NCBI RefSeq assembly: GCF_014650995.1
Contig: NZ_BMWA01000033.1
Coordinates: 1 to 64,000, forward strand
Length of the DNA: 64,000 nt
Direction: 5' to 3'
Source of the DNA: Streptomyces viridiviolaceus
GTDB lineage: Bacteria > Actinomycetota > Actinomycetes > Streptomycetales > Streptomycetaceae
The position numbers and the translations under genes were made by a program. The notes under the pieces were generated by a model that was given only the letters and a program-made list of their open reading frames with translations, made no database searches and was not told where the DNA came from. Shown here piece after piece: positions 23,543 to 31,427 of the stretch; position 1 is the first letter of the stretch; each line of letters begins with the position of its first letter.

Positions 23543-24171
23543 CCAAACTGGCAGTGATCAGCGGCGGACTGCGCGAGCCGTCCTCGACACGTCTTCTCGC
23601 CGAACGCCTCGAGGCCTCGGTGCGCAAGGAACTCGGCGCCTTGGACATCACGGCCGGGTCGTCGTTCGTGGAGCTGCGCCCACTGGGCCACCCGATCATC
23701 GACGCGATGATCACCGGTTTCGCCACCGCGGCGCTGGAGGAGGCGTTCGAGACGGTGGCCGAGGCAGACGGCGTCATCGCCGTGACGCCGGCCTTCAACG
23801 CCTCCTTCAGCGGACTGTTCAAGTCGTTCTTCGACGTACTACCGGAGGAAACACTGTCCGACATGCCCGTGCTCATCGGCGCCACCGGAGGAACCGAGCG
23901 GCACTCGCTCGTACTCGAACACGCGCTGAGGCCGATGTTCTCCTACCTGCACGCGATCGTTTCGCCCAGAGGCGTCTACGCCGCCACCGACGACTTCGGC
24001 GCCCCCGCCCAGGAGGGCTCGGCCCTGGGCCGGCGCATCACCACGGCGGCAGCCGACTACGCACGTCTGGTCCAAGGATGCGGGTCCCACCAGCGGCGTG
24101 ATGCCTTCACCGAGGAGCTGGCCTCCATGGAGCAGCTCCTCGGCGGCTCGGACGGCGAATCACGCCGGTAG
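23539..24171 (+). CDS. NADPH-dependent FMN reductase (CE1759 type)
   Basis: A 210-residue flavodoxin-like FMN reductase. The N-terminal LAVISGGLREPSSTRLLAER is the phosphate-binding loop of this group, followed by VIAVTPAFNASFSGLFKSFF (the P-x-F/Y-N-x-S motif) and LIGATGGTERHSLVLEHALR, which is characteristic of CE1759-type proteins. It probably supplies reduced FMN to the upstream monooxygenase, with which it is translationally coupled by an ATGA overlap. The gene converges with the PQQ sugar dehydrogenase gene 18 bases downstream, so there is little room for a terminator between them. Confidence 0.92.
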   Translation: MTKLAVISGGLREPSSTRLLAERLEASVRKELGALDITAGSSFVELRPLGHPIIDAMITGFATAALEEAFETVAEADGVIAVTPAFNASFSGLFKSFFDVLPEETLSDMPVLIGATGGTERHSLVLEHALRPMFSYLHAIVSPRGVYAATDDFGAPAQEGSALGRRITTAAADYARLVQGCGSHQRRDAFTEELASMEQLLGGSDGESRR

Positions 24172-24189
24172 GACGTCCATGGCGAACGG

Positions 24190-25641
24190 TCACTGCTGGC
24201 GGAAGACGAGGATGCTTCCGGGATTCTCCAGTTCCGTCGTGGGAGCGCCGTTCCGGTCGCGCACGTTGCCTTCGGAGTCGGTGGCGACGTAGACGGACTT
24301 GCCGTCCGGGCTCAGCGCGATGTCGCGGTAGCGGTTCTGTGCCTTCCACAGCGGGGTGGCCTCGGTGACCTTCTGGCCGTCGTCGGTGAGCTTCAGCCGG
24401 TAGACCGAGCCGTCCTTGAGGGTGGTCATGAGCAGCGAGTTGCGCAGCCCTGTGATGCCACCGGTCTCGGGGTAGTACGTGATGCTGGAGTTGGCCAGTG
24501 ACGGCCAGCAGATGTAGACCAGTTCGCCGCACTTGGGGTCGGCGAAGTCGTAGCCGGTGTCGACCGTCCCGAAGGTGCGGATCGGCTCGGTGAACCGGCC
24601 CTGCCAGTCGGTCTCCTTCTGCTGGGGCACCGACTCGGGCACCTCCAGGTCGCTGAACGTGAGGTCGGCGCACGGAGTCGGTGCGGACGCGGACCATTCG
24701 TGGAAGGCGTAGGCCTTGTCGTCCCGGTACCCGGCCACGTGGGGCCAGCCGTAGTTGGCTCCCTTCGTCAGGACGTTGACCTCGTCGTCGGTCTTGGGCC
24801 CCTGGTCACCGTTGTACAGGGTGCCGTCGGACCCGAAGTCCAGGCCCTGGGCGTTACGGAACCCGTAGGCCCACACATGACTGCGTACGCCGTTGAGCAC
24901 GGGGTTGTCCGCGGGGATCGAGCCGTCCTCCGGGTTCAGCCGCAGCGTCTTGCCTCGGTAGGCGATCCAGTCCTTGGCCTCGATCTGCTCCTCGGTGGGC
25001 AGCCACTGCGCTCGGTTCGGCTCGCAGAAGTGCTGGAGCTGGTTGGCGCCCTGGTCGCCGATCGTGTAGTACAGCTTGCCGTCGGGGCCGTAGCGCAGCC
25101 GTGCGCTCTGGTGATCGGTTCCCGATGCCAGTCCGCTGATCAGGTTCTTCGGCCGGCCCAGCTGTCCGGTCTTGCTGTCGTAGGTGTACCGGTCGATCCT
25201 CAGCCGCTGGTCGACCTCGGCGTCCGAAGTGTTCGAGTCGTAGGTGTACGAGACGTACACGTAGTCGCGTCCTTTGTTCTTGAGCAGGTCCGGATGGAGG
25301 GCCAGGCCCAGCACACCGTCCTGACCGCCCATGGTGTGCACGGCTTTCTGCGTCAGGTCGAGAACGGTGCTCTTCGCACCTGTCCGCGGATTGACGCGGG
25401 TGACCTTCCTGCCGCTCTTCTCCGTGACCCACAGGAAGCCGTCGGGCCCCCAGACGATCTCGTACGGATTGCCCAGGCCGGTGGCGACCACCTGCTTGGT
25501 GAATCCGTTGAGCGAAGCGGTGCCCGTGTCGGTGTCGCCGCCGCCGGGGCCGCCGGCGCCCGCCTGGAAGACCGCACCCTGTGTGATGCCGAGAACCAGA
25601 GCTGCCGGTACAGCGGCCAGCGTGATGCGTATTCGCCGCAT
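24190..25641 (-). CDS. Secreted PQQ-dependent sugar dehydrogenase
   Basis: The ATG at 25641 has GAAGGGAG in front; the frame to 25665 is unlikely. The 483-residue protein has a signal peptide (RRIRITLAAVPAALVLGITQ, cleaved near an AGA site) and the six-bladed propeller of soluble glucose/sorbosone dehydrogenases: VATGLGNPYEIVWGPDGFLW, GGQDGVLGLALHPDL, TDHQSARLRYGPDGKLYYTI with the catalytic-type His region, IYRNAQG-like YGFRNAQGLDFGSDG, GANYGWPHVAGYRD and GLRNSLLMTTLKDGSVYRL. It resembles Acinetobacter GdhB. The enzyme oxidises sugars outside the membrane with PQQ and calcium. The complete PQQ biosynthesis operon lies immediately upstream on the same strand, supporting real use of PQQ. It ends close to the convergent flavin reductase gene. 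Confidence 0.92.
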   Translation of the reverse strand: MRRIRITLAAVPAALVLGITQGAVFQAGAGGPGGGDTDTGTASLNGFTKQVVATGLGNPYEIVWGPDGFLWVTEKSGRKVTRVNPRTGAKSTVLDLTQKAVHTMGGQDGVLGLALHPDLLKNKGRDYVYVSYTYDSNTSDAEVDQRLRIDRYTYDSKTGQLGRPKNLISGLASGTDHQSARLRYGPDGKLYYTIGDQGANQLQHFCEPNRAQWLPTEEQIEAKDWIAYRGKTLRLNPEDGSIPADNPVLNGVRSHVWAYGFRNAQGLDFGSDGTLYNGDQGPKTDDEVNVLTKGANYGWPHVAGYRDDKAYAFHEWSASAPTPCADLTFSDLEVPESVPQQKETDWQGRFTEPIRTFGTVDTGYDFADPKCGELVYICWPSLANSSITYYPETGGITGLRNSLLMTTLKDGSVYRLKLTDDGQKVTEATPLWKAQNRYRDIALSPDGKSVYVATDSEGNVRDRNGAPTTELENPGSILVFRQQ

Positions 25642-25831
25642 GATTGCTCCCTTCGGTCTCCACATTGACCCAATGTGGCTAACGGGTCGCGGTATGTATC
25701 CGCCAGTCGGGTGACGGGCGTGCCGAGTGACGGCGCCAGAGGCGGGCGGTCAGGGCCTCGTGGACGAGCTGGGACTTCCAGCAGGTGTCAGACGCTTGTG
25801 ATCGACGCACCTGGGAAGGCTGGTCCGGCGC

Positions 25832-26731
25832 TCAGAGCGTGAACTCCGCACCGTCCGGGAGCACCTCGACGCCGTGGGCGGAAACATGGGCGCGGGCCTG
25901 GGAAGAGGGGTCGGCCAGGGGGTTGGTGTTGTTGAGGTGGGTGTAGATGCGACGCACGGCCGGATGGTCCGCGAGGCGGCTCAGAGAGCCGTCTGCCCCG
26001 TTGACCGGCAGGTGCCCCATGGCCGGCTGCTCGCGACCCGGCTGCTCGCCGAGTCCCGAACCCATCTCGTCGGCGGTGTAGAAGGTGCCGTCCACCAGGG
26101 CGCAGTCGGCTCCTGACAGCAGGCGGTCCAGCGTGGGTGTCCAGACGGCGAGGCAGGGAGCGTAGACGAGCGTGCTCCCTGAAGCGGTGTCCTCGATCCG
26201 GTACGCCGTCACCCAGCGGTCGTCGGAGGACGCCGAACCGACGTATCGGGGCGCCTTCGGGCCCAACGGGTGACCGGTCACCCTCAGCCCGCCGGTCAAT
26301 GCGGTGCCGTCGGCGCCCGGCCCCTCCCGCCATTGCCATCGGGCGTACCGGTCGCTCATGCTCCGGAGGGGCAGGGCGTCGGTCAGAGCCCTCGTGACGG
26401 GCGGACTGGCGTGGACGGTCAGCCCGGCGTGGCCGCGCAGCAGGGCAAGGCCGAGGACGTGATCGGCTTCGGCGTCGGTGAGCAGGACACCGCGCACCGG
26501 GGTGTCGCGTGGACCAGGGCCGGCAGCGAGGCGTGGACAGGCCAGCAGCTGCGTACGCAGATCGGGAGAGGCGTTGACAAGCCACCAGTTCCTGTCGTCC
26601 CCGGTGACGGCGATGCAGTCCTGGGTACGGCAGGGCAGTCGGCCGGCGCGGGCGGCCTCGCACTGGGCGCAGGCGCAGTTCCACTGCGGAAGGCCACCGC
26701 CCGCGGCCGTGCCGAGAAGGATGACTCTCAT
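25832..26731 (-). CDS. pqqB: PqqB, PQQ biosynthesis metallohydrolase
   Basis: The protein has 299 residues from the ATG at 26731, which overlaps the stop of pqqE (ATGA). It begins VILLGTAAGGGLPQWNCACA with the CxC-type zinc-binding cysteines of PqqB, then TGDDRNWWLVNASPDLRTQL, VLLTDAEADHVLGLALLRG in place of the metallo-beta-lactamase HxHxDH, and ends IYTHLNNTNPLADP, the conserved His loop. PqqB hydroxylates a tyrosine of the PqqA-derived precursor using iron (established for the family). The partly altered H-x-H-x-D motif is normal for PqqB. Last gene of the pqq operon; the dehydrogenase gene follows after 190 bases. Confidence 0.95.
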   Translation of the reverse strand: MRVILLGTAAGGGLPQWNCACAQCEAARAGRLPCRTQDCIAVTGDDRNWWLVNASPDLRTQLLACPRLAAGPGPRDTPVRGVLLTDAEADHVLGLALLRGHAGLTVHASPPVTRALTDALPLRSMSDRYARWQWREGPGADGTALTGGLRVTGHPLGPKAPRYVGSASSDDRWVTAYRIEDTASGSTLVYAPCLAVWTPTLDRLLSGADCALVDGTFYTADEMGSGLGEQPGREQPAMGHLPVNGADGSLSRLADHPAVRRIYTHLNNTNPLADPSSQARAHVSAHGVEVLPDGAEFTL

Positions 26732-27822
26732 GGAGCCGTCTGAGTGCGCATGACGAAGACCGGCTGTGATGTGGCCTCCTGAGCGGCGTCTTCCGCGAGG
26801 AGGGCGTCCACCATTCTCCGATGCGGTGAGAGGGTGCAAACCGGATCGGTCGCCGTCGCGTCCCCCGTGAGCTGGAACGCCTGGCAGCGGCAGCCGCCGA
26901 AGTCGGTGTGCCGCTGCGGGCAGGTGCGGCACGGGTCCGCCATCCAGCTGGTGCCGCGGAATGCGTTGAACGCGCGGGAGTCGTACCAGATCCAGGCCAA
27001 CCGCCGGCGCAGCACGTTCTCCACGGGCAGCGTCGTGATCACACCAGCGGCAGGACAGGGCAGGACGTCACCGGTGGGCGTGACGGTCAGTTGCCGACTA
27101 CCCCAGCCGTGCATGCAGGGCTTGGGCCGGTCGGAGTAGTAGTCGGCCACGACGTACACCAGTTCCGGCCCGCGGCCCGCGTATCGGATGCGGGCCTGTT
27201 CGACGGCCTGCCGGGCCACTGCCAGCTGGCGCGGTGTCGGCAGCAGGGCACCGCGGTTGCGCAGCGCCCACCCGTAGTACTGAGTGTTGGCCAGCTCGAT
27301 CCGGTCGGCGCCCAGGGCCGTGGCCAGCTCGATGATCTCGCCGGTGTGTTCGATGTTCGCCCGGTGAAGGACCACGTTCACGGTGAGCGGCAGTCCCGCG
27401 GCTCGCACCTCCTGCGCAGCTCTGCGCTTCGCGGCGTGCACCCGGGCACCGGCGATCCGGTCGGCGCGTGCGGGATCGACGTCCTGCAAGGACAGCTGCA
27501 CGTGGTCGACTCCGCAGTCCGCGAGTTGCCGGGCGCGGTCGCCGGTGAGCCCGACGCCGCTGGTCACCAGGTTGACGTACGCGCCGAGGCCGTGGGCGTG
27601 GACGACCAGGTCGGGCAGATCGCGGCGTGCCAGCGGCTCGCCCCCGGAGAAGTGCATCTGCACGACCCCCAGCTCACGGGCCTGGCTCAGCACGTCCCGC
27701 CACTGATCCGTGGTCATCTCTGCTGAGCGGCCGGCCAGTTCCAGGGGATTGGAACAGTAGGGGCAGTGAAGAGGACAACGGTGGGTCACCTCGGCCAGCA
27801 GGCCCAACGGCGCTTCAGTCAT
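26728..27822 (-). CDS. pqqE: PqqE, radical SAM peptide cross-linking enzyme
   Basis: The 364-residue protein starts at the ATG at 27822, inside the end of pqqD. The radical SAM motif is at residues 16-23 (CPLHCPYC, C-x3-C-x2-C), followed by QMHFSGGEPLARRDL (GGE motif) and SLQDVDPARADRI. The C-terminal SPASM domain has its auxiliary-cluster cysteines in CMHGWGSR, LPCPAAG, PCRTCPQRHTDFGGCRCQAF. PqqE forms the C-C bond between Glu and Tyr of PqqA, held by PqqD. All essential residues are present, so it should be active. Alternative start at 27870 would add 16 residues and is less likely. Confidence 0.97.
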   Translation of the reverse strand: MTEAPLGLLAEVTHRCPLHCPYCSNPLELAGRSAEMTTDQWRDVLSQARELGVVQMHFSGGEPLARRDLPDLVVHAHGLGAYVNLVTSGVGLTGDRARQLADCGVDHVQLSLQDVDPARADRIAGARVHAAKRRAAQEVRAAGLPLTVNVVLHRANIEHTGEIIELATALGADRIELANTQYYGWALRNRGALLPTPRQLAVARQAVEQARIRYAGRGPELVYVVADYYSDRPKPCMHGWGSRQLTVTPTGDVLPCPAAGVITTLPVENVLRRRLAWIWYDSRAFNAFRGTSWMADPCRTCPQRHTDFGGCRCQAFQLTGDATATDPVCTLSPHRRMVDALLAEDAAQEATSQPVFVMRTQTAP

Positions 27823-28138
27823 CGGGGCGCACCCCCGCGGGGTCGTCAAGGTCGATGCCCTGTCGATCACCGAGGCTCACCACTCGCCGCTCGGCGAGAT
27901 CGGCCATCAGCTCGGTGACGTCCTCGGCACGCACTCCGTCGTACCGCCCACGGAGAAGATCGATGACCTGTGCGACGGTCCGCCTGCCGTCGCACAGCTC
28001 GAGCACGGCGGCCGCCGTCTCGTTGAGTACCAGGACACCTTCGGGCAGCAGCACCATGTCCGTGTCCCGGACATGATCATGGGTGAGCCGTACGCCCGGC
28101 CGCAGCCGGGGCGATCGGGTGTCCAGCGGTCCGGTCAT
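27815..28138 (-). CDS. pqqD: PqqD, PqqA-binding chaperone
   Basis: A 107-residue protein with the PqqD fold signature RPRLRPGV-like start (SPRLRPGVRLTHDHVRDTDM), VLLPEGVLVLNETAAAVLEL, and an all-helical end (VAQVIDLLRGRYDG, DVTELMADLAERRVV). PqqD presents the precursor peptide PqqA to PqqE. It overlaps pqqC by 4 bases and pqqE by 8 bases, so the three are translationally coupled. Confidence 0.95.
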   Translation of the reverse strand: MTGPLDTRSPRLRPGVRLTHDHVRDTDMVLLPEGVLVLNETAAAVLELCDGRRTVAQVIDLLRGRYDGVRAEDVTELMADLAERRVVSLGDRQGIDLDDPAGVRPDD

Positions 28139-28974
28139 TGCCGTGCCACTTCCCTCGTGCCGCCACAGTAGTAGTCCACGGTGTCGAGCACCGCCCACAG
28201 CACATCGCACTTGAACGCGAGGGCACTCACGCACGCCTCCTGCTCGGCACGCGTCCGGGCGCTTCTCACGACCAGGTCCAGCAGCGCCTGTCCCTCCGCT
28301 GCCACGACCTCGATGCGCGCTGTGAAGTATGCGAGTCCGTCCTCGGCGATCCACGGATAGTGCTCCCGCATCCGGTGCAGCCGGTGGGTGAGCAGCCCGG
28401 GCGAGAACAGCTCCGTCAGACCCGAGGCCACCGCCTCCAGCCAGGGGCGACGCAGGGCGAAGCCGACATAGGCGTCGACGGCGAACCTCACCCCCGGCAG
28501 TACCAGTCGCTCCGAGAGCACCTCGTCCCGTTGCAGACCGACCGCCTCGGCCAGCCGCAGCCATTTCTCGGTGCCACCGGAGTGGACGGCGATGCCATCG
28601 TGGTAGACGATTCTCGACAGCCACTGCCGACGGACCTCGGGCAGGGGACAGTTGGCGATGATCGCCGCGTCCTTCTGCGGCAGGCACCGTTGGTAGTACC
28701 AGCGATTGGCTGCCCACAGGCGGAGCTCTTCGTCGCTCAACAATCCGTCGTGCAGCCGCTGATGGAACGGGTGCCGGTCCCAGTAGCGGGACTCCAGCGC
28801 ACGCAGTGCGCCGGCGAACTCGACTTCGCTCCAAGGTCTTGCGGTTTCACCACAGGTCAAGGTCACATCCATCGATGCGATGCCGTCCCTCCAGCGCATC
28901 GTTCCCGCCCGGTTGGCGGTCGGATCAGGCGGCCGGGCCCTGCCGGATCCGACCGTCGGTGCGGGATCCGTCAC
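28135..28974 (-). CDS. pqqC: PqqC, pyrroloquinoline-quinone synthase
   Basis: The 279-residue protein is a heme-oxygenase-like helical bundle: RYWDRHPFHQRLHDGLLSDE with the first catalytic His, WAANRWYYQRCLPQKDAAI, SRIVYHDG, the loop FAVDAYVGFALRRPWLEAVA and HRMREHYPWI with further His/Tyr residues, and FKCDVLWAVLDTVDYYCGG near the C-terminus. PqqC carries out the last ring closure and eight-electron oxidation to PQQ without a metal. Family members are about 250 residues; the N-terminus here is longer by some 25 residues, and Met26 or Met35 are possible alternative starts. Overlaps pqqA stop (ATGA) and pqqD start. Confidence 0.95.
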   Translation of the reverse strand: MTDPAPTVGSGRARPPDPTANRAGTMRWRDGIASMDVTLTCGETARPWSEVEFAGALRALESRYWDRHPFHQRLHDGLLSDEELRLWAANRWYYQRCLPQKDAAIIANCPLPEVRRQWLSRIVYHDGIAVHSGGTEKWLRLAEAVGLQRDEVLSERLVLPGVRFAVDAYVGFALRRPWLEAVASGLTELFSPGLLTHRLHRMREHYPWIAEDGLAYFTARIEVVAAEGQALLDLVVRSARTRAEQEACVSALAFKCDVLWAVLDTVDYYCGGTREVARQ

Positions 28975-29126
28975 CGTCCGGCACGACCTGCGTAGGCGGT
29001 CACCTCCATGGGTGTGTCGAACACCTGGTACTCAGGGCGGACCCACGTCTTTGCCACGGGACGAGCCGGGCTCTGGCAGCGCACGGGGCTCTGCACACGG
29101 ACGCGAGCCTTCACGGTCGAACGCAT
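28971..29126 (-). CDS. pqqA: PqqA precursor peptide
   Basis: A 51-codon gene starts at the ATG at 29126 with CAGGAGAG 7 bases upstream. The peptide has a basic N-terminal leader and ends TWVRPEYQVFDTPMEVTAYA plus GRAGR. Glu41 and Tyr45 form the E-x3-Y pair that PqqE joins to build PQQ; TWVRPEY and the T-A-Y context match PqqA peptides. It is longer than the 22-40 residues common in proteobacteria. The stop overlaps the start of pqqC by 4 bases. The upstream region should hold the operon promoter. Confidence 0.9.
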   Translation of the reverse strand: MRSTVKARVRVQSPVRCQSPARPVAKTWVRPEYQVFDTPMEVTAYAGRAGR

Positions 29127-29539
29127 GGGCACTCTCCTGCCTGGGCGGAGGGGTCGCGCGCCGGGCCGAAGACCGAAGCGGATCATGGACCCGCCTGTCG
29201 GCGACCTCGCCCGCAGGCAGGCCATCAGGGTGTCGAGGAGGACGGTCCCGGTTCGGCACGCCGTACTGAGCAGGTTATGCCCGACTCATCAGCCGTGCAT
29301 GTGGAGCAGCGGGCGGACCTGCCAGGTCCTGCACGTGCTCGGCACCGGCGGCATCGACGTCTTCCTCCGCGTGTACGTCGGTGAGGACGACTGCACACCG
29401 GCGAGGGCGTGGTGAGGACGAATCGGGCCACGCTCTGCTCGCAGCCGCGAATTCAGGGATCACCGCAGAAACACTCGACGCAACGGCTTCTGTCGAGCCC
29501 ATGGCCCATGGCGGAGCTCACACCCGGGTTAGTTTACGG
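29127..29539. other. Divergent control region upstream of pqqA
   Basis: No gene is supported here. The region must contain the pqq operon promoter (minus) close to 29130-29200. Open frames on both strands are shadows. No clear dyad was found. Confidence 0.45.
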
Positions 29540-29563
29540 TTCAACCAACACGGGAGTAGTGTC
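29540..29563 (+). promoter_or_regulatory. Promoter-like element shared with the gene at 21037
   Basis: TTCAAC, six bases, GGGAGTAGTGTC, starting 99 bases before the ATG at 29639. It aligns without gaps to the element at 20935-20958 with two differences in the conserved blocks. Confidence 0.6.
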
Positions 29564-29638
29564 ACCAGCGTCCGAACAAGCACGGACAAAGCGCCATGAT
29601 CGGCCCACAGGTCGCGGCGTGAACAAGGAGGAAGAACC

Positions 29639-30001
29639 ATGACATCCAGGATTGCGCGGCGTACTGCCGCAGCAGCCGCTTCCGTGACCGTCGCCGCAGC
29701 AGCACTCCTCGCCGTAGGGGGCACCGCTTCGGCGACCGAGCTTCCGGGCAGCGAACAATCCGCCCCGAGCCGAGTCGCGGACAGCCTCAGCGGGGACCAC
29801 CTTCGCACCGGCAACGAACGCCTCCACGATCACGTCGGCGACCACCATGCTCATCACCGAGGCCACGGTGACGACGCCGGACGTCCTCACGGGTTCTACG
29901 ACTCCCACCACGCCCGTCACTGGGTGGACATCGACGACGCCCGCCGCATGTGGGTCGTCGACCAGATCCAGTGGATCCACGATCGGGGCCTTTCCCACTG
30001 A
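29639..30001 (+). CDS. Small secreted His/Asp-rich protein
   Basis: AAGGAGGAAGAACC precedes the ATG. The 120-residue product has a signal peptide (RRTAAAAASVTVAAAALLAV, cleavage near residues 30-33 at an ASA site). The mature 87 residues are rich in His and Asp: DHVGDHHAHHRGHGDDAG at about 64-81, then HGFYDSHHARHWVDIDDARR and a C-terminal amphipathic end VDQIQWIHDRGLSH. No family is recognised. His clusters suggest binding of zinc, copper or nickel outside the cell. The signal peptide, size and promoter element resemble those of the secreted protein at 21037, so the two probably belong to one regulon. Confidence 0.82.
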   Translation: MTSRIARRTAAAAASVTVAAAALLAVGGTASATELPGSEQSAPSRVADSLSGDHLRTGNERLHDHVGDHHAHHRGHGDDAGRPHGFYDSHHARHWVDIDDARRMWVVDQIQWIHDRGLSH

Positions 30002-30484
30002 TCAGGAGCTTCCTTCCTGAGCCCGGAAGCACGAGCACGACCCATTCGCCGCGACCAGCCGGCATGGAGCCCTGCGGAACACCCTCCGCAGCCAAGAACC
30101 GGGGCGGCACTCACGATCGTTCCAGAGGACAGCGCGATCACGAAGCGGAGTGCCGCCCCGTCGTCGGCAGGCGCCACGCGCAGGACGCATGACGCTCGAC
30201 AACGCCCCGCTCGCAGAGCCGCGCCCGGCCTCCCGGGCGAACCTCTGGAGCGCACACCGCGCTTCAGGCCTTCCGTCCTCAGCACTCCCGCCGACGAAAC
30301 CTCAACGCGTCAGCAGCTCAGCTGACGGCCGCCCAGCATGAAGTGGCCGCACCTGCTCGCCTTGCGCCGCGCACCGACCCTGTCGGACACGGCGACCCCC
30401 GGCACTCGACATGCCGGTCCCGCGGTCCACGACGGGTTCCACCCAGTTGTTCCGGCCCACTGAGCCCAATCAGAGAGACGAGCC
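30002..30484. other. Gap with a long hairpin
   Basis: Apart from the hairpin at 30101-30159 nothing is supported; the last 100 bases should carry the promoter of the SsgA-like gene. Confidence 0.45.
30101..30159. terminator. Long-armed hairpin after the His-rich protein gene
   Basis: GGGGCGGCACTC (30101-30112) pairs perfectly with GAGTGCCGCCCC (30148-30159); an inner CGATCG/CGATCA pairing shortens the loop. It probably ends transcription from 29639. Confidence 0.7.
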
Positions 30485-30901
30485 ATGACCGAGTGCATAG
30501 ATCAGATGCTGCACATGGAGCTCCTTTCGGCGCCGGAGGAACCGGTCATACTGCCTACCCTGCTGTCCTACCGGCGGCGGGACCCGTTCGCCGTGCACGT
30601 CACCTTTCACACCGAGCCCGGCGGTCCCGTCCCGTGGGTGTTCTCACGTGAGCTGTTGTCGCAGGGTATGCATGAACCGAGCGGCGATGGGGACATCCGT
30701 CTCTGGCCGAGCGGGAGCGGCCCCGGCGCCAAGTTGCACCTGGCGCTGTCATCGCCGCACGGATACGCCCGTCTGAGAGCCCCGCTGCCGGCACTGGCCG
30801 AGTGGCTGAGGCGCACGTACCTCCTGGTGCCCGCCGACCACGAGGGCGAGCAGCTGAACTGCGACGCAGAACTGTCACGGCTGCTGCACGGTGCACCCTG
30901 A
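30485..30901 (+). CDS. SsgA-like sporulation/cell-division regulator (SALP)
   Basis: The 138-residue protein fits the SsgA-like family found only in sporulating actinomycetes: LPTLLSYRRRDPFAVHVTFH near residue 25, WVFSRELLSQGMHEPSGDGD in the middle (the R-x-L-L-x-x-G motif), then IRLWPSG, LHLALSSPHGYARLRAPLPA. Length and motif order match SsgB/SsgA relatives, which help place septa and control peptidoglycan remodelling during sporulation. It is not the conserved ssgB as far as I can tell; many streptomycetes carry extra copies such as this. The gene stands alone and converges with a STAS protein gene. Confidence 0.92.
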   Translation: MTECIDQMLHMELLSAPEEPVILPTLLSYRRRDPFAVHVTFHTEPGGPVPWVFSRELLSQGMHEPSGDGDIRLWPSGSGPGAKLHLALSSPHGYARLRAPLPALAEWLRRTYLLVPADHEGEQLNCDAELSRLLHGAP

Positions 30902-30932
30902 AAGCGTGCCGGGTCGTTCACTCGTGGGGTGA

Positions 30933-31340
30933 TCACGTGTGGCTGTACGGCCAGCCTGCCAGCCCACTGACTTCGGGCGCGTCGCGCGTCGCATCCGCGA
31001 CCGAGTCGTGGAAGGCATATACCGGGTACAGGCCGCCGGCTTTGAACACTTTGAGTATTCGGGCATCGGCGCAGGTGAGGAGCAGGGATCCCGCGCACGC
31101 CTGGAGGCGCTTAGTGATCGCCACGATCATGCCCAACCCCATTGAGTCCAAGAACGTCACGTGGCAAAGGTCAAGAACGAAGTGCTTGTGCCCTCCGTCG
31201 ATGAGGCGGTCTACGGCTTCGCGGATCGCCGGGGAAGAGCAGACGTCCACCTCACCGGTGACACTGACAACGGTCCATCCGTTCGTCGTGCAGTGATCGA
31301 GCTTGTCGTTCCTCAGGGTGTGCCGTTTGGGCGTCCGCAC
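30933..31340 (-). CDS. STAS-domain anti-sigma factor antagonist
   Basis: The 135-residue protein is a single STAS domain of the SpoIIAA/BldG/RsbV type: WTVVSVTGEVDVCSSPAIRE, the phosphorylation-site loop in VLDLCHVTFLDSMGLGMIVA (Ser in DSMGLG), then ACAGSLLLTCADARILKVF. Such proteins are phosphorylated by anti-sigma kinases and, unphosphorylated, free a sigma factor. No anti-sigma kinase is adjacent, so it is an orphan here. The C-terminus (about 20 residues) extends past the domain. Confidence 0.9.
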   Translation of the reverse strand: MRTPKRHTLRNDKLDHCTTNGWTVVSVTGEVDVCSSPAIREAVDRLIDGGHKHFVLDLCHVTFLDSMGLGMIVAITKRLQACAGSLLLTCADARILKVFKAGGLYPVYAFHDSVADATRDAPEVSGLAGWPYSHT

Positions 31341-31427
31341 TCTCTGCTCTCTGCCTCTCTCGCCGTCCCGAATGTCCCGTTCATCCAGTAAAGGGTTCTC
31401 GTGTTTCCTGCCACAAGGCCGCGAGTT

